Both the position numbers and the translations under genes were made by a program. This document shows, piece after piece, positions 24,618-33,272 of a stretch of DNA of 64,000 nucleotides. Under the pieces are notes generated by a model. That model searched no databases and was not told the origin of the DNA. It saw nothing but the letters and a program-made list of their open reading frames with translations. The stretch comes from Flagellimonas_A sp039592695 (GTDB lineage Bacteria; Bacteroidota; Bacteroidia; Flavobacteriales; Flavobacteriaceae), in contig NZ_JBBUTK010000002.1 in assembly GCF_039592695.1 (NCBI RefSeq), forward strand, positions 124,001-188,000, read 5' to 3'. Position 1 is the first letter of the stretch. Each line of letters begins with the position of its first letter.

Positions 24618-25829
24618 ATGAAAAACATATTATTGTCGATTTCACTTATTTTAAGTTTAAACTCTTTTTCACAACTTTCATTTCAAAAAGGCTATTTTGT
24701 TGATAATTCCAATCAAAAAGTGACCTGTTACATCAAGAATTATGGCTGGAAAAACAATCCTTCCGAAATAGAATATAAAATATCCCTTGATGATGAAATT
24801 CAAAAAAGAAATTTTCTTTCAATTAAAGAATTTGGAATCGCAAATAAAATAAAGTTTGAGAGGCATACAGTAAACATGGACCAATCAAGTGGCTTAATAA
24901 ATAGCTTAAGTTCTAAAAAGGCCCCAGAATTTAAAAATATGCAGGTTTTACTGAAAGTCTTGGTTGACGGCCATGCTTCATTGTTTTCATATAAAGAAGG
25001 TTTGCTTAACAGGTATTTTTATTCAACCCAAAGCGGCTCTGTTCAACCACTCGTCTACAAGAAATACAAAGATGTAGAAAATTCAGTCAAGGAAAACAAT
25101 AGATATAAACAACAGATTTATAGTGACTTAAAGTGTCAAACCATCTCTAGGGAAAATGTAGGCAGATTAGACTATTCCTCAAAAGATTTGACAGAAATCT
25201 TTATAAAATTCAATGAGTGCCAAAAAGAGAATTATATAGTTTTTAAAGACAATACCAAAAAAGATTGGTTTAATTTATCGTTGAGGCCAGGTATCCAGCA
25301 GGCTTCCTTAAGCATAAGAAATAACAATACGGCTGCAAGAAATATAGGTTTTGGTAGCCAACTAGGATTAAGGATTGGCGTAGAATTTGAATTTTTACTT
25401 CCTTTTAATAAAAATAAATGGGCAATCGTATTTGAGCCCACGTATCAATCATACGAAGCGGAGCGAACCTTAAGAAACATTCCAACAGGTACAGTGCCTA
25501 TCGATGATGAAGTCGTGGTTGACTATAGTTCACTTGAACTGCCGGTGGGAGTACGGCATTATCTTTTTTTGACCGAAAAATCCAAACTTTTTCTAGATGC
25601 ATCATTGGTGTTTGATGCAGATTTTGGCTCTATGGTTGATTTTGAAAGGTTCTCTGATTTGGAAGTAGTGGGCAGCAATAACATCTTGTTTGGATTCGGA
25701 TATAAATATTCAAATCGATATAGTGCCCAGTTTAGGTATGGTACAAGTCGAAATATATTGGCGACTCAATCTGCATGGGATTCGGATTATGAAACCGTAT
25801 CGCTCATATTTGGGTATACAATATTTTAA
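24618..25829 (+). CDS. Outer-membrane beta-barrel protein with N-terminal domain
   Basis: This 403-residue exported protein has signal peptide MKNILLSISLILSLNSFSQ. The first half (20-200) is a mixed domain seen in Bacteroidota proteins annotated as hypothetical (VTCYIKNYGWKNNPSEIEYK). The second half (about 215-403) has the alternating strands and final aromatic YTIF of an outer-membrane beta-barrel (porin-family, OmpW-like size). The ATG at 24618 is chosen because it starts the signal peptide. The gene is clearly more AT-rich than its neighbours and flanked by scattered motifs, a possible sign of recent acquisition. A bidirectional terminator follows. Confidence 0.7.
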   Translation: MKNILLSISLILSLNSFSQLSFQKGYFVDNSNQKVTCYIKNYGWKNNPSEIEYKISLDDEIQKRNFLSIKEFGIANKIKFERHTVNMDQSSGLINSLSSKKAPEFKNMQVLLKVLVDGHASLFSYKEGLLNRYFYSTQSGSVQPLVYKKYKDVENSVKENNRYKQQIYSDLKCQTISRENVGRLDYSSKDLTEIFIKFNECQKENYIVFKDNTKKDWFNLSLRPGIQQASLSIRNNNTAARNIGFGSQLGLRIGVEFEFLLPFNKNKWAIVFEPTYQSYEAERTLRNIPTGTVPIDDEVVVDYSSLELPVGVRHYLFLTEKSKLFLDASLVFDADFGSMVDFERFSDLEVVGSNNILFGFGYKYSNRYSAQFRYGTSRNILATQSAWDSDYETVSLIFGYTIF

Positions 25830-25844
25830 TTAAGTTTATGTAAT

Positions 25845-25876
25845 AAAAAAGCACCCGTTTATACGGGTGCTTTTTT
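25845..25876. terminator. Bidirectional intrinsic terminator
   Basis: AAAAAAGCACCCGT (ending 25858), loop TTAT, ACGGGTGCTTTTTTT (from 25863). A-tract on one side and T-tract on the other; it serves the beta-barrel gene and the convergent fasciclin gene. Confidence 0.9.
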
Positions 25877-25895
25877 TAATAAATTTTAGAAAACT

Positions 25896-26540
25896 TTACT
25901 TTTCTTCCATTTCTTCTTCCTCTTCCTCAGCTTGCGGCATCACCACACCATCAATGACGTGTACCACACCGTTTGATGATTCTACATCGGCGATGGTCAC
26001 AATGGCATAATTTCCTGAAGCGTCTTTCAATTTTACGTTCCCTTCATGCAATTTGGCATACAAAGTAGCTCCGTTCACAGTGGTCAACTCAGCTTTTCCT
26101 TCGCCGGCCTCAATGGCGGCCAAAACGTCTTTAGCCATCAGTTTGCCTGCAACGACATGATAGGTTAAGATTCCGGTGAGGTCTTCTTTGTTTTCTTCTT
26201 TCAACAAATTTTCAACAGCACCTTCGGGCAATTTCTCAAAAGCAGCATTGGTAGGTGCAAAGACAGTGAAAGGGCCCTCACCTTGCAATGTTTCTACCAA
26301 GCCAGCAGCTTTTACGGCAGTGACCAAAGTGGTATGGTCTTTCGATAGGGCAGCATTTTCAACAATGTTGTTGTCAGATGACATCGCTGCATCACCAACT
26401 TCAGTCATGGTTTTATCAGCCATTTCTTTGTCGGCCGACATTTCAGCTTTTCGCATATCTTCTTCTTGGGCGAAGGAATACGATGAGGTGATCAGTGCAA
26501 TTGCAACTAGAAAAGTTTTCAGATTGTTCAATGTTTTCAT
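25896..26540 (-). CDS. Exported fasciclin-domain protein
   Basis: This 214-residue exported protein has signal peptide MKTLNNLKTFLVAIALITSSYSFA (cut before QEED). Residues about 25-65 are a Met/Asp-rich linker (RKAEMSADKEMADKTMTEV). One fasciclin (FAS1) domain follows with TVFAPTNAAFEKLP, LTYHVVAGKLMAKDV and SSNGVVHVIDGVVMP, the H1 and H2 motifs. The C-terminus is acidic (EEEEEEMEEK). FAS1 domains mediate adhesion; in bacteria the role is often unknown. A long upstream frame exists but the signal peptide sets the start at 26540. It shares a terminator with the convergent beta-barrel gene. Confidence 0.88.
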   Translation of the reverse strand: MKTLNNLKTFLVAIALITSSYSFAQEEDMRKAEMSADKEMADKTMTEVGDAAMSSDNNIVENAALSKDHTTLVTAVKAAGLVETLQGEGPFTVFAPTNAAFEKLPEGAVENLLKEENKEDLTGILTYHVVAGKLMAKDVLAAIEAGEGKAELTTVNGATLYAKLHEGNVKLKDASGNYAIVTIADVESSNGVVHVIDGVVMPQAEEEEEEMEEK

Positions 26541-26665
26541 AATAGTGTTGTTTTGATTTATATATAGTATATGTACGGCCTGATGGCTTGTGATGGATTT
26601 CTTACAAGGGAAATTTTGCGTTAAAAAACGGTAAACAGCACTTTTTTCTTCTGATTGTCTTAAAT

Positions 26666-27943
26666 CTAAGTACTGCGTAAAGAATTTACGGCATTGCAAA
26701 CAAGAAAAACAACAAAGGTGGGAAGCACCCAACCCATGTGAAATGAGGCTAATGGAAGCCAACTTTTTAAAGGAGCTATTGGATCGCCGAACCCGATGGT
26801 GGACAGAAAATCGGGAACACTAAAAATAAGGGCCGTGATGACCGTACAGCGGAATACGGTTTTGGAGGCATATTTCTCAGGAATCACATTGAGCAGAATC
26901 AGGGCAATGGTCACAGGGTAAATGAACATCAAAACGGGCAGTGCCACCTGAATGATGTACCCCACGTTCAGCTGGCCCATCAAAATTCCCAAAAGGCAGC
27001 CCAATATCGCAGTGATGGTATAGGCCTTTTTTGAATTATTGAAACGCCCCTTGATAAAGTCAGCCGTACCGGTCACGATTCCGACAGCGGTGGTAAAACA
27101 GGCCAGACTAACCAAAATGCTCAAAAAAAGATTGGCAGTGCTTCCCAAAGTCTTAAAACTGATGCCGCTCAAAAGAGCCGTTCTTGAGATATCCTTTGAA
27201 AATTCATTGCCCATCAATGCTCCTGTGATGATCAATCCTGCATAGATCAATCCGAGACCCAATCCAGCCAACCATCCCGCTTGTGCAATCAATCTTCTTT
27301 TCTGCACGTACTCGACATTTTGATTCTTAAGGTTGATGGAAATAATGATGACCCCACCAACGACAACCGCACCGATGGCATCAAAAGTTTGATACCCCTC
27401 GATGATGCCGTGTGAAAACGGATTCGGAAATTCAGATGCCCCAAAATTGAAATCCATTGAAAAAAGGGTAATCCCCACAACTGCCAGAAGTATCAAAATG
27501 ATGGCCGGGGTCAAAATTTTTCCGATAATATCAAGAATCTTTGATCGGTTCATCACAAAAACAAACACCAATAAAAAGTAGACGAGGCTTGTCAACAATG
27601 AAGATGAATTGAACAAAGGGGCGACACCCATTTCATGGGTTACAGATGCGGTTCGGGGCGAGGGCAAGCTGATAGAAATGGCATAAACCAAATAGCAATA
27701 CACCAAACTGAAGGTGGGCGACACTTTTTTGGCAAAATCGAACATGGTGCCCTGCAATCTGGCATGTGCGAGAATGCCCAAAATGGGAATCAGAACCGCG
27801 GAGATGCAAAATCCAGCGGCGACCAACCACCACCATTCCCCCGCTTTAAAGCCCAATTGGGGGGGCAAAATAAGGTTGCCTGCGCCAAAAAAAAGTGAGA
27901 AGAGCGCGAAGGCGACAACCAGTACAGATTTTTTACGATTCAT
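26666..27943 (-). CDS. brnQ: Branched-chain amino acid transporter, BrnQ/LIVCS family
   Basis: BrnQ is a cation-coupled inner-membrane carrier for Leu, Ile and Val. The 425-residue product has about twelve TM helices and the family N-terminus FALFSLFFGAGNLILPPQLGFKAG. Other conserved stretches are GSTANLFLSILVSLACFTTAVGIVTGTADF and the end segment. No partner is needed for this family. It stands alone, 125 nt after the fasciclin start in the same orientation, with no obvious terminator, so weak cotranscription is possible. Confidence 0.93.
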   Translation of the reverse strand: MNRKKSVLVVAFALFSLFFGAGNLILPPQLGFKAGEWWWLVAAGFCISAVLIPILGILAHARLQGTMFDFAKKVSPTFSLVYCYLVYAISISLPSPRTASVTHEMGVAPLFNSSSLLTSLVYFLLVFVFVMNRSKILDIIGKILTPAIILILLAVVGITLFSMDFNFGASEFPNPFSHGIIEGYQTFDAIGAVVVGGVIIISINLKNQNVEYVQKRRLIAQAGWLAGLGLGLIYAGLIITGALMGNEFSKDISRTALLSGISFKTLGSTANLFLSILVSLACFTTAVGIVTGTADFIKGRFNNSKKAYTITAILGCLLGILMGQLNVGYIIQVALPVLMFIYPVTIALILLNVIPEKYASKTVFRCTVITALIFSVPDFLSTIGFGDPIAPLKSWLPLASFHMGWVLPTFVVFLVCNAVNSLRST

Positions 27944-28160
27944 TACCAGTGAAAGCTTGGTGAAAGTACTTTAAAATTGTAGATTAGGCGGCATTGAAAT
28001 CATCGATAAAATACAGATTTCGCCTGATAAAATGTTTTTTGTCGAAAAAGTCACTCTTTAGAAAATAAAAACTGACAGTTTGTCGTTGCAATACTAATCA
28101 ACAATAGAAAAACCAGCATTTTACGACCCCGAATCGAACAATGCCCCGATTATCCAACTT

Positions 28161-28415
28161 ATGAAAAATACAACTACCCCGAAAAAAAATCCCTTTCTTT
28201 CCATTTTTTGCAGCCTTTTTGGCCACCATTATGTGGTCTCAAAAAAGGTGACCGAGCATATTAAGGAATACAAGTGTGTTCACTGTCAAAAGCAAGTGAC
28301 CACAGATGTAGGTGGCCAACTTTCAGCCTTGACCCCGCAAATGCAGGAAATCAACAGCACGTTGGAAGATATGTACCACAAGCGTCACACGCGAATCGTT
28401 CGTAGTGTTGCCTAA
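28161..28415 (+). CDS. Small zinc-ribbon-like protein, DUF1660-like
   Basis: This 84-residue protein starts with a short hydrophobic FLSIFCSLFGHHYVVSKK and continues KEYKCVHCQKQVTTDV. The Cys-x2-Cys pair and the C-x3-FGHH element suggest a small zinc-binding site, as in the DUF1660 prophage/flavobacterial family (weak pattern match). The last part (MQEINSTLEDMYHKRHTRI) is helical and basic. No function known. It is isolated between brnQ and a convergent aminotransferase gene, 18 nt away. Confidence 0.6.
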   Translation: MKNTTTPKKNPFLSIFCSLFGHHYVVSKKVTEHIKEYKCVHCQKQVTTDVGGQLSALTPQMQEINSTLEDMYHKRHTRIVRSVA

Positions 28416-28432
28416 TTATCTTCTTCAAAAAA

Positions 28433-29569
28433 CTACGCTTCAAGCGTTTTAAAGAAGATATCCATTTCACGTTCGGTGCCAACCGTTACCCTGCCCCAAG
28501 TTGGTTTAGAGGGCCATCCACCTGTAATCAATATATTGTTCTTGTTCATTTTGGCCTTGAAATTTTGATAATTGGGGGTATCAAAGTAGAAGAAATTAGC
28601 ATCACTTTTAACATATCTATAGCCTAAAGCGTCAAGTTTCGAATAGATATGATTTTTCATATCAGCGTTCATTTTTCTTGAACGATTGAGAAAGGCATCA
28701 TCTTCCAGAGCCGCCATAGCTGCACCTACACCAAGAATATTGGGCATATTACCAGGAAACCCCATCATAAATTGATTTTCTATTTTTTTTATCAACTCTT
28801 GATTGGCCATAACAAACCCCATTCTTAAACCTGCCATGCCGTAGATTTTAGAAAATGTTCTTGTGACAATAATATTGGGATTGTTGGCTATCAAACGTGC
28901 CATTGATGATTTTTGCCAATCTGCTCCCAAATAGTGTATATAGGCCTCATCAATACAAATGGGGCATCTCTTGGACACTCTCGTACAGAACTCCTTTAAT
29001 TCGGCAGACGGCACAGAAGTACTTGTTGGATTATTTGGATTCACTAAAACAACGAGAGAGGTATCATCTTCCACTGCTTCTTCCATAGCATTGAGATTTA
29101 ACTTCATGTTATTGTCTACCAGCACAGGTTTAATTGAACTGCCAATTTTTTTACCGAACGTACCTATAACATCAAAACAGGGGTCGGGAACCACAATTTT
29201 TTTACCAGGCCCTCCATAGAGAAGTGATATCCATATCAGTGGCTGGATGGATCCATGCCCCAAAGCAATATTTTCTGGAGCTAGACCCTCTTGCAGGGCA
29301 ATAAGCTGTTTCAGCTTTAGAAAATCATACTTAAAAAAATTAGCATACCTATTGCTTCTATTTTTTACTTCATCAATTCTCTCTAAAACCTTTTCAGAAG
29401 GGCCATACGGATTCTCGTTGAAGAGTAACCTGACCACTTCTTCTTCTGAATTCATTTTGAAAGATTCCGTAGACCTGTTAAGTGAGGCAAAACTGATTGT
29501 CGGAAGTCCGATACTTGTTGAAAGTAATGCGGTTTGTTTGAGCCATTCCCTACGTTTGTTGATTGACAT
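28433..29569 (-). CDS. PLP-dependent aminotransferase with Tat-type signal peptide
   Basis: This 378-residue class I/II aminotransferase belongs to the histidinol-phosphate aminotransferase-like group. Its N-terminus NKRREWLKQTALLSTSIGLPTISFA resembles a twin-arginine signal (RR-x-W-L-K) and would send the folded, cofactor-loaded enzyme to the periplasm. The catalytic core is intact: VNPNNPTSTSV, IDEAYIHYLG, Schiff-base Lys in RTFSKIYGMAGLRMGF, and Arg near the end (TWGRVTVGT). HisC is normally cytoplasmic, so this is likely a specialised paralogue; its substrate is unknown. The AraC-type membrane regulator lies immediately upstream in the same orientation. Confidence 0.8.
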   Translation of the reverse strand: MSINKRREWLKQTALLSTSIGLPTISFASLNRSTESFKMNSEEEVVRLLFNENPYGPSEKVLERIDEVKNRSNRYANFFKYDFLKLKQLIALQEGLAPENIALGHGSIQPLIWISLLYGGPGKKIVVPDPCFDVIGTFGKKIGSSIKPVLVDNNMKLNLNAMEEAVEDDTSLVVLVNPNNPTSTSVPSAELKEFCTRVSKRCPICIDEAYIHYLGADWQKSSMARLIANNPNIIVTRTFSKIYGMAGLRMGFVMANQELIKKIENQFMMGFPGNMPNILGVGAAMAALEDDAFLNRSRKMNADMKNHIYSKLDALGYRYVKSDANFFYFDTPNYQNFKAKMNKNNILITGGWPSKPTWGRVTVGTEREMDIFFKTLEA

Positions 29570-29653
29570 AATTTCTGATTTTTGATTCCCTCTAAAATAT
29601 AATTGGAACAGAAGTCAGTCTTCCTGATTCTTGAATCAAGGATAGTTTTATAA

Positions 29654-30670
29654 TTAAATTAGGGATCTGTACTCTGACGGCGTAAAGGAAGTGATGTCTT
29701 TAAAAACTCGGTTGAACACCGATAAGCTATTGAAACCAGAATTATAGGCCACAGCTGCGATTTTGTAGTTTGTTTTGGTATCCTTCAGTAATTTTTTGGC
29801 CTCTTTTATCCTAAAGCTGTTTACAAATCCAGGAAAATTGGTCTGTTCACACCTATTGACGGTTTCTGAAATAATTTTCACATGAATGCCGGTAAGTTCA
29901 GATAATCGCTGAATGGTCAAATTTGGCTCTAAATAGAGTCTGTTATTTTTTATGACATTCACGATAGTGGCATGGTATTTCTTGACTTCCTCCTCAGAAA
30001 GGTTAGAGTTTTGATATTTTTTGAAGGTGTTTTTGCTGAAAACTATCTCTTGGTCGAAACCGGTGAATGCCAATATGAAAATAAGCACACTGAAAGATAT
30101 AGCCCCAGCAATGTGATAGGGTAGCACTTTAATGAAAATCAGGCCATAGATTGACCACATTATGAGTAACGACAATGTCAAATTTTTATACCAATTCGAA
30201 ATTGAGCGTATATTCAGCTCACGCTGGGCATACCATGTTTTTAGGCCCAAAAAAATATAGATGTAGGATTGTAGCAGTATCAGAGAGTAGCTTACGTACC
30301 AGAACAAATCTTCGGTTGAATTGGGGATGAGCCAACAAAAAAAGACATATAAAATGGCCGGAAAAAAATGCCATACGAGACTTTTATGCGGTTTGAAGTT
30401 CTCATACAATAGCGCCTTGCCATACAGGTATAGCAGTGGGCCCACCGCCAAATTAGCCGCTAAACCAAGGTTTTTGACAAATAAGGGCAGTTCCAAGAAA
30501 TTATAAAATATCGCTTTGCCAGTTCTAATCGACAAAAAAAGGAGAAGCAGGCCCAATATGGTGTTCGGCAATGATTTCCATTTGGTGGTTGACAATAGGT
30601 AAATCCCAAAAAAAGAACCCAGTGCCAGACCAATACTGGATAAAGTTATAACCAACAAATTTTGACCCAT
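29654..30670 (-). CDS. Membrane-bound AraC-family transcription regulator
   Basis: This 338-residue regulator has about seven N-terminal TM helices (about 5-225) followed by a cytoplasmic AraC/XylS DNA-binding domain (about 245-338). The HTH includes LTIQRLSELTGIHVKIISETVNR and the second helix KIAAVAYNSGFNSLSVFNRVFKDITSFTPSEYR. I use the ATG at 30670 (MGQNLLVITL); a TTG 75 nt upstream is possible. The membrane sensor plus AraC form is common in Bacteroidota. It precedes the Tat aminotransferase gene by 84 nt in the same orientation and probably regulates it, perhaps in response to an envelope signal. Both genes are AT-richer than the surrounding genes. Confidence 0.87.
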   Translation of the reverse strand: MGQNLLVITLSSIGLALGSFFGIYLLSTTKWKSLPNTILGLLLLFLSIRTGKAIFYNFLELPLFVKNLGLAANLAVGPLLYLYGKALLYENFKPHKSLVWHFFPAILYVFFCWLIPNSTEDLFWYVSYSLILLQSYIYIFLGLKTWYAQRELNIRSISNWYKNLTLSLLIMWSIYGLIFIKVLPYHIAGAISFSVLIFILAFTGFDQEIVFSKNTFKKYQNSNLSEEEVKKYHATIVNVIKNNRLYLEPNLTIQRLSELTGIHVKIISETVNRCEQTNFPGFVNSFRIKEAKKLLKDTKTNYKIAAVAYNSGFNSLSVFNRVFKDITSFTPSEYRSLI

Positions 30671-30830
30671 TTTTGAAAAGAGAGTTTCTTCAAATTCGAC
30701 AAGCTTTCTCAAGATAGTAAAAATGTGCCTTTCAATATCAATCAATCACCATGGTGATTTTATCAAAGGCTTTGTTTGAAGGTGTTGCAGTGGAGCATCA
30801 AAAAATTACGCCATGCATTGATTTTGACAA

Positions 30831-31880
30831 TTAAGATTGTTTCAATGCATTCCACCCCCGAGCAGTAATCGGTATCTTGGTATTGGCACGGGTTATCAGA
30901 TGAACCCCTTCGCTTTTGTTGGTCATGTGGCCGATGACCGATAGATTGGGATTGCCCTTGATCTTGTCGAAATCTTTTTGGTCAATGGTGAAGAGCAGTT
31001 CGTAATCTTCCCCTCCGCTCAGCGCGATCATTGTACTGTCCATCTTAAACTCTTCAGCAGTGGAAATTACGGTGGGGTCCAACGGAATTTTATCCTCAAA
31101 TACATTGCACCCTACCTCACTTTGACTACAGAGATGCAGCACTTCGGAAGAAAGGCCGTCACTGATATCGATCATTGACGTGGGAAGCACGTTTAATTTC
31201 TCCAGAAGTTCAACGATGTCTTTTCTGGCCTCGGGTTTCAACTGTCGTTCCACCACGTATGCATAAGGTTCTAGATCGGGTTGGTTGTTTGGGTTCACTT
31301 TGAAGACCTCTTTTTCACGTTCGAGCACCTGCAAACCCAGATAGGCACCACCCAAATCACCGCTGACCACCAATAGGTCATTGGGTTTGGCCCCTGAACG
31401 GTAGGTCAACTTTTTTTGATCTGCCATCCCCAAAGCGGTCACACTGATGACCATGCCTTTGTTCGAAGACGTAGTATCACCACCGACCAAATCTACATGA
31501 TAAAGGTTGCAGGCAAGGGCCACGCCTTCGTAGAACGCTTCAAGGGCCTCAAGTGGAAAGCGATTCGAAACTGCCAAGGAAACTGTTATCTGTGTGGCCA
31601 TGCAATTCATGGCGTAGATGTCAGAAAGATTGACCATGACCGATTTATAGCCCAGGTGTTTCAAGGGCATATAGCTGAGGTCAAAATGAACGCCCTCTAT
31701 GAGCATATCTGTTGATACAATGGTTTTCTTGTCCTTGAAATCTAGTACCGCCGCATCGTCATCAATGCCTTTGACACTTGAGGGGTTTTTCAGCTCAAAA
31801 CCCTTGGTCAAATGATCGATAAGGCCAAATTCTCCCAATGATTCCAGTGAGGTGCGCTCTTGATTTTTGTCTTCCAACAT
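30831..31880 (-). CDS. thiL: Thiamine-monophosphate kinase ThiL
   Basis: ThiL phosphorylates thiamine monophosphate to the active thiamine pyrophosphate using ATP. The 349 residues show the AIR-synthase-like fold: N-terminal GIDDDAAVLDF, VSTDMLIEGVHFDL, the LVGGDTTSSNKG motif, and the C-terminal domain with ISDGLSSEVLHL and GGEDYELLFTI. All metal-binding aspartates appear present. A TACTTTTG element lies at 31885-31892 on the minus strand, 4 nt before the ATG, so the transcript is probably leaderless or nearly so. Divergent from the choice-of-anchor lipoprotein gene. Confidence 0.95.
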   Translation of the reverse strand: MLEDKNQERTSLESLGEFGLIDHLTKGFELKNPSSVKGIDDDAAVLDFKDKKTIVSTDMLIEGVHFDLSYMPLKHLGYKSVMVNLSDIYAMNCMATQITVSLAVSNRFPLEALEAFYEGVALACNLYHVDLVGGDTTSSNKGMVISVTALGMADQKKLTYRSGAKPNDLLVVSGDLGGAYLGLQVLEREKEVFKVNPNNQPDLEPYAYVVERQLKPEARKDIVELLEKLNVLPTSMIDISDGLSSEVLHLCSQSEVGCNVFEDKIPLDPTVISTAEEFKMDSTMIALSGGEDYELLFTIDQKDFDKIKGNPNLSVIGHMTNKSEGVHLITRANTKIPITARGWNALKQS

Positions 31881-31937
31881 CTGGCAAAAGTAAACAGGAT
31901 AATTTAAATCGTATCTTTAAACAAAAAGCGAGTTGCC

Positions 31938-33200
31938 ATGAATTCCTTAAAATCTTTTTGGCAGATTTTTCTTTGTATTTTGTTGTGCATAGGTTGCTCT
32001 AGTGACAATGATGATGGTGGTATGGCGTCAGATGACGATGTACAACAGATGAACGACGACCCTGTTTCAATGGTGCAATCGGCACCCTGCGAAAATGGCA
32101 TGGCTGACATCTATCCGTGTAATGGGTATGATCTGGTTGGAAAAATCACTCTCAACGAATTTTCTGCTAGTGCTGGCAATGACATTTGGGGGTGGACAGA
32201 CAGCACAACAGGAAATGAGTATGCTCTGGTGGGATTGGATAACGGAACTGCCTTTGTTGATATCAGCGATGGTGAAAACCCGGTCTATTTGGGAAAGTTG
32301 CCTTCAGCGGGAGGCTCGGCGATATGGAGGGATGTGAAGGTTTACGGTGACCATGCTTTTATTGTGGCCGAGGTTGCCAACCATGGGGTGCAGATATTTG
32401 ATTTGACCCGATTGAGAAACGTTACAGATCCACCCCAAAACTTTACTGCGGATCAAAACTATACGGGCATTGGCAATGCCCATAATATTGTAATCAACGA
32501 AGCCATGGGTTTTGCGTACCCGGTGGGTACCGACCGAAATGATGCTTTTGCCGGCGGGGTGCATTTTATTGATGTAAGCGATCCGTTGAACCCAAATGGT
32601 GTTGGGGGTTATGGTGTGAACGGCTATACCCATGATGCCCAAGTCGTCAGCTATACGGGGCCAGATACTGATTATGCCAATAGCGAAATCTTTATTGGGG
32701 CCAACGAAGACCGGATAGCTATTGTTGACATCACCGACAAGGCAGATCCGCAAGAAATATCGACTTTGGTTTACGGCCAACTTGGTTACACTCACCAAGG
32801 CTGGTTTACTGAAGACCAACGCTTTTTTATTTTGGGTGATGAATTGGATGAGGTCAATTTTGGATTTGACTCTCGCACTCTGGTCTTTGATTTGGTAGAC
32901 TTGGACAACCCTGTTCTCCATACCACCTACATCGGCCCAACGGCGGCCATTGACCATAATGGATATGTGAAAGGGGATAAATTCTTTTTGGCAAATTATG
33001 CTGCGGGTGTTCGAGTACTTAACATTTCACAGATTGAAGACAGAATCATTGAGGAAGTTGCGTTTTTTGACACCTTTCCGTCTGACGAGCGAACCGATTT
33101 TGTGGGGGCGTGGAGTGTGTATCCCTTTTTTGAAAGCGGAAAAATCATTGTCAATGATATTAATTCTGGATTGTTTGTCATCAAAAAATCAGGCGACTAA
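31938..33200 (+). CDS. Choice-of-anchor B lipoprotein with LVIVD-type propeller
   Basis: This 420-residue lipoprotein has a signal peptide ending LLCIGC (lipobox Cys20), followed by SSDNDDGG, a Bacteroidota surface-export style acidic tail. The body matches the choice-of-anchor B family: repeated LVIVD-like units (TAFVDISDGENPVYLGKL, VQIFDLTRLRNVTDP, VHFIDVSDPLNPN, IAIVDITDKADPQEI, LVFDLVDLDNPVL, VRVLNISQI), suggesting a beta-propeller. Function unknown; it may bind ligands on the cell surface. A TATCTTTA element at 31912-31919 could be its -7 box. Followed 72 nt later by another propeller lipoprotein. Confidence 0.82.
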   Translation: MNSLKSFWQIFLCILLCIGCSSDNDDGGMASDDDVQQMNDDPVSMVQSAPCENGMADIYPCNGYDLVGKITLNEFSASAGNDIWGWTDSTTGNEYALVGLDNGTAFVDISDGENPVYLGKLPSAGGSAIWRDVKVYGDHAFIVAEVANHGVQIFDLTRLRNVTDPPQNFTADQNYTGIGNAHNIVINEAMGFAYPVGTDRNDAFAGGVHFIDVSDPLNPNGVGGYGVNGYTHDAQVVSYTGPDTDYANSEIFIGANEDRIAIVDITDKADPQEISTLVYGQLGYTHQGWFTEDQRFFILGDELDEVNFGFDSRTLVFDLVDLDNPVLHTTYIGPTAAIDHNGYVKGDKFFLANYAAGVRVLNISQIEDRIIEEVAFFDTFPSDERTDFVGAWSVYPFFESGKIIVNDINSGLFVIKKSGD

Positions 33201-33222
33201 TCGATAGATATTGTTCTTGCTT

Positions 33223-33250
33223 GTCATGCTGAGCACAGTCGATGAAAAAG
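33223..33250 (+). repeat. GTCATGCTGAGC-type scattered motif
   Basis: GTCATGCTGAGCACAGTCGA and following bases; one of four copies of this motif in the window, in the gap between the two propeller lipoprotein genes. Confidence 0.45.
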
Positions 33251-33272
33251 TAGACACCCATATTTTCAACCT

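Noticed and set aside
32304..32957. Antisense ORF over the choice-of-anchor lipoprotein
   Set aside because: Opposite an intact lipoprotein with clear repeats; no start or signal support.
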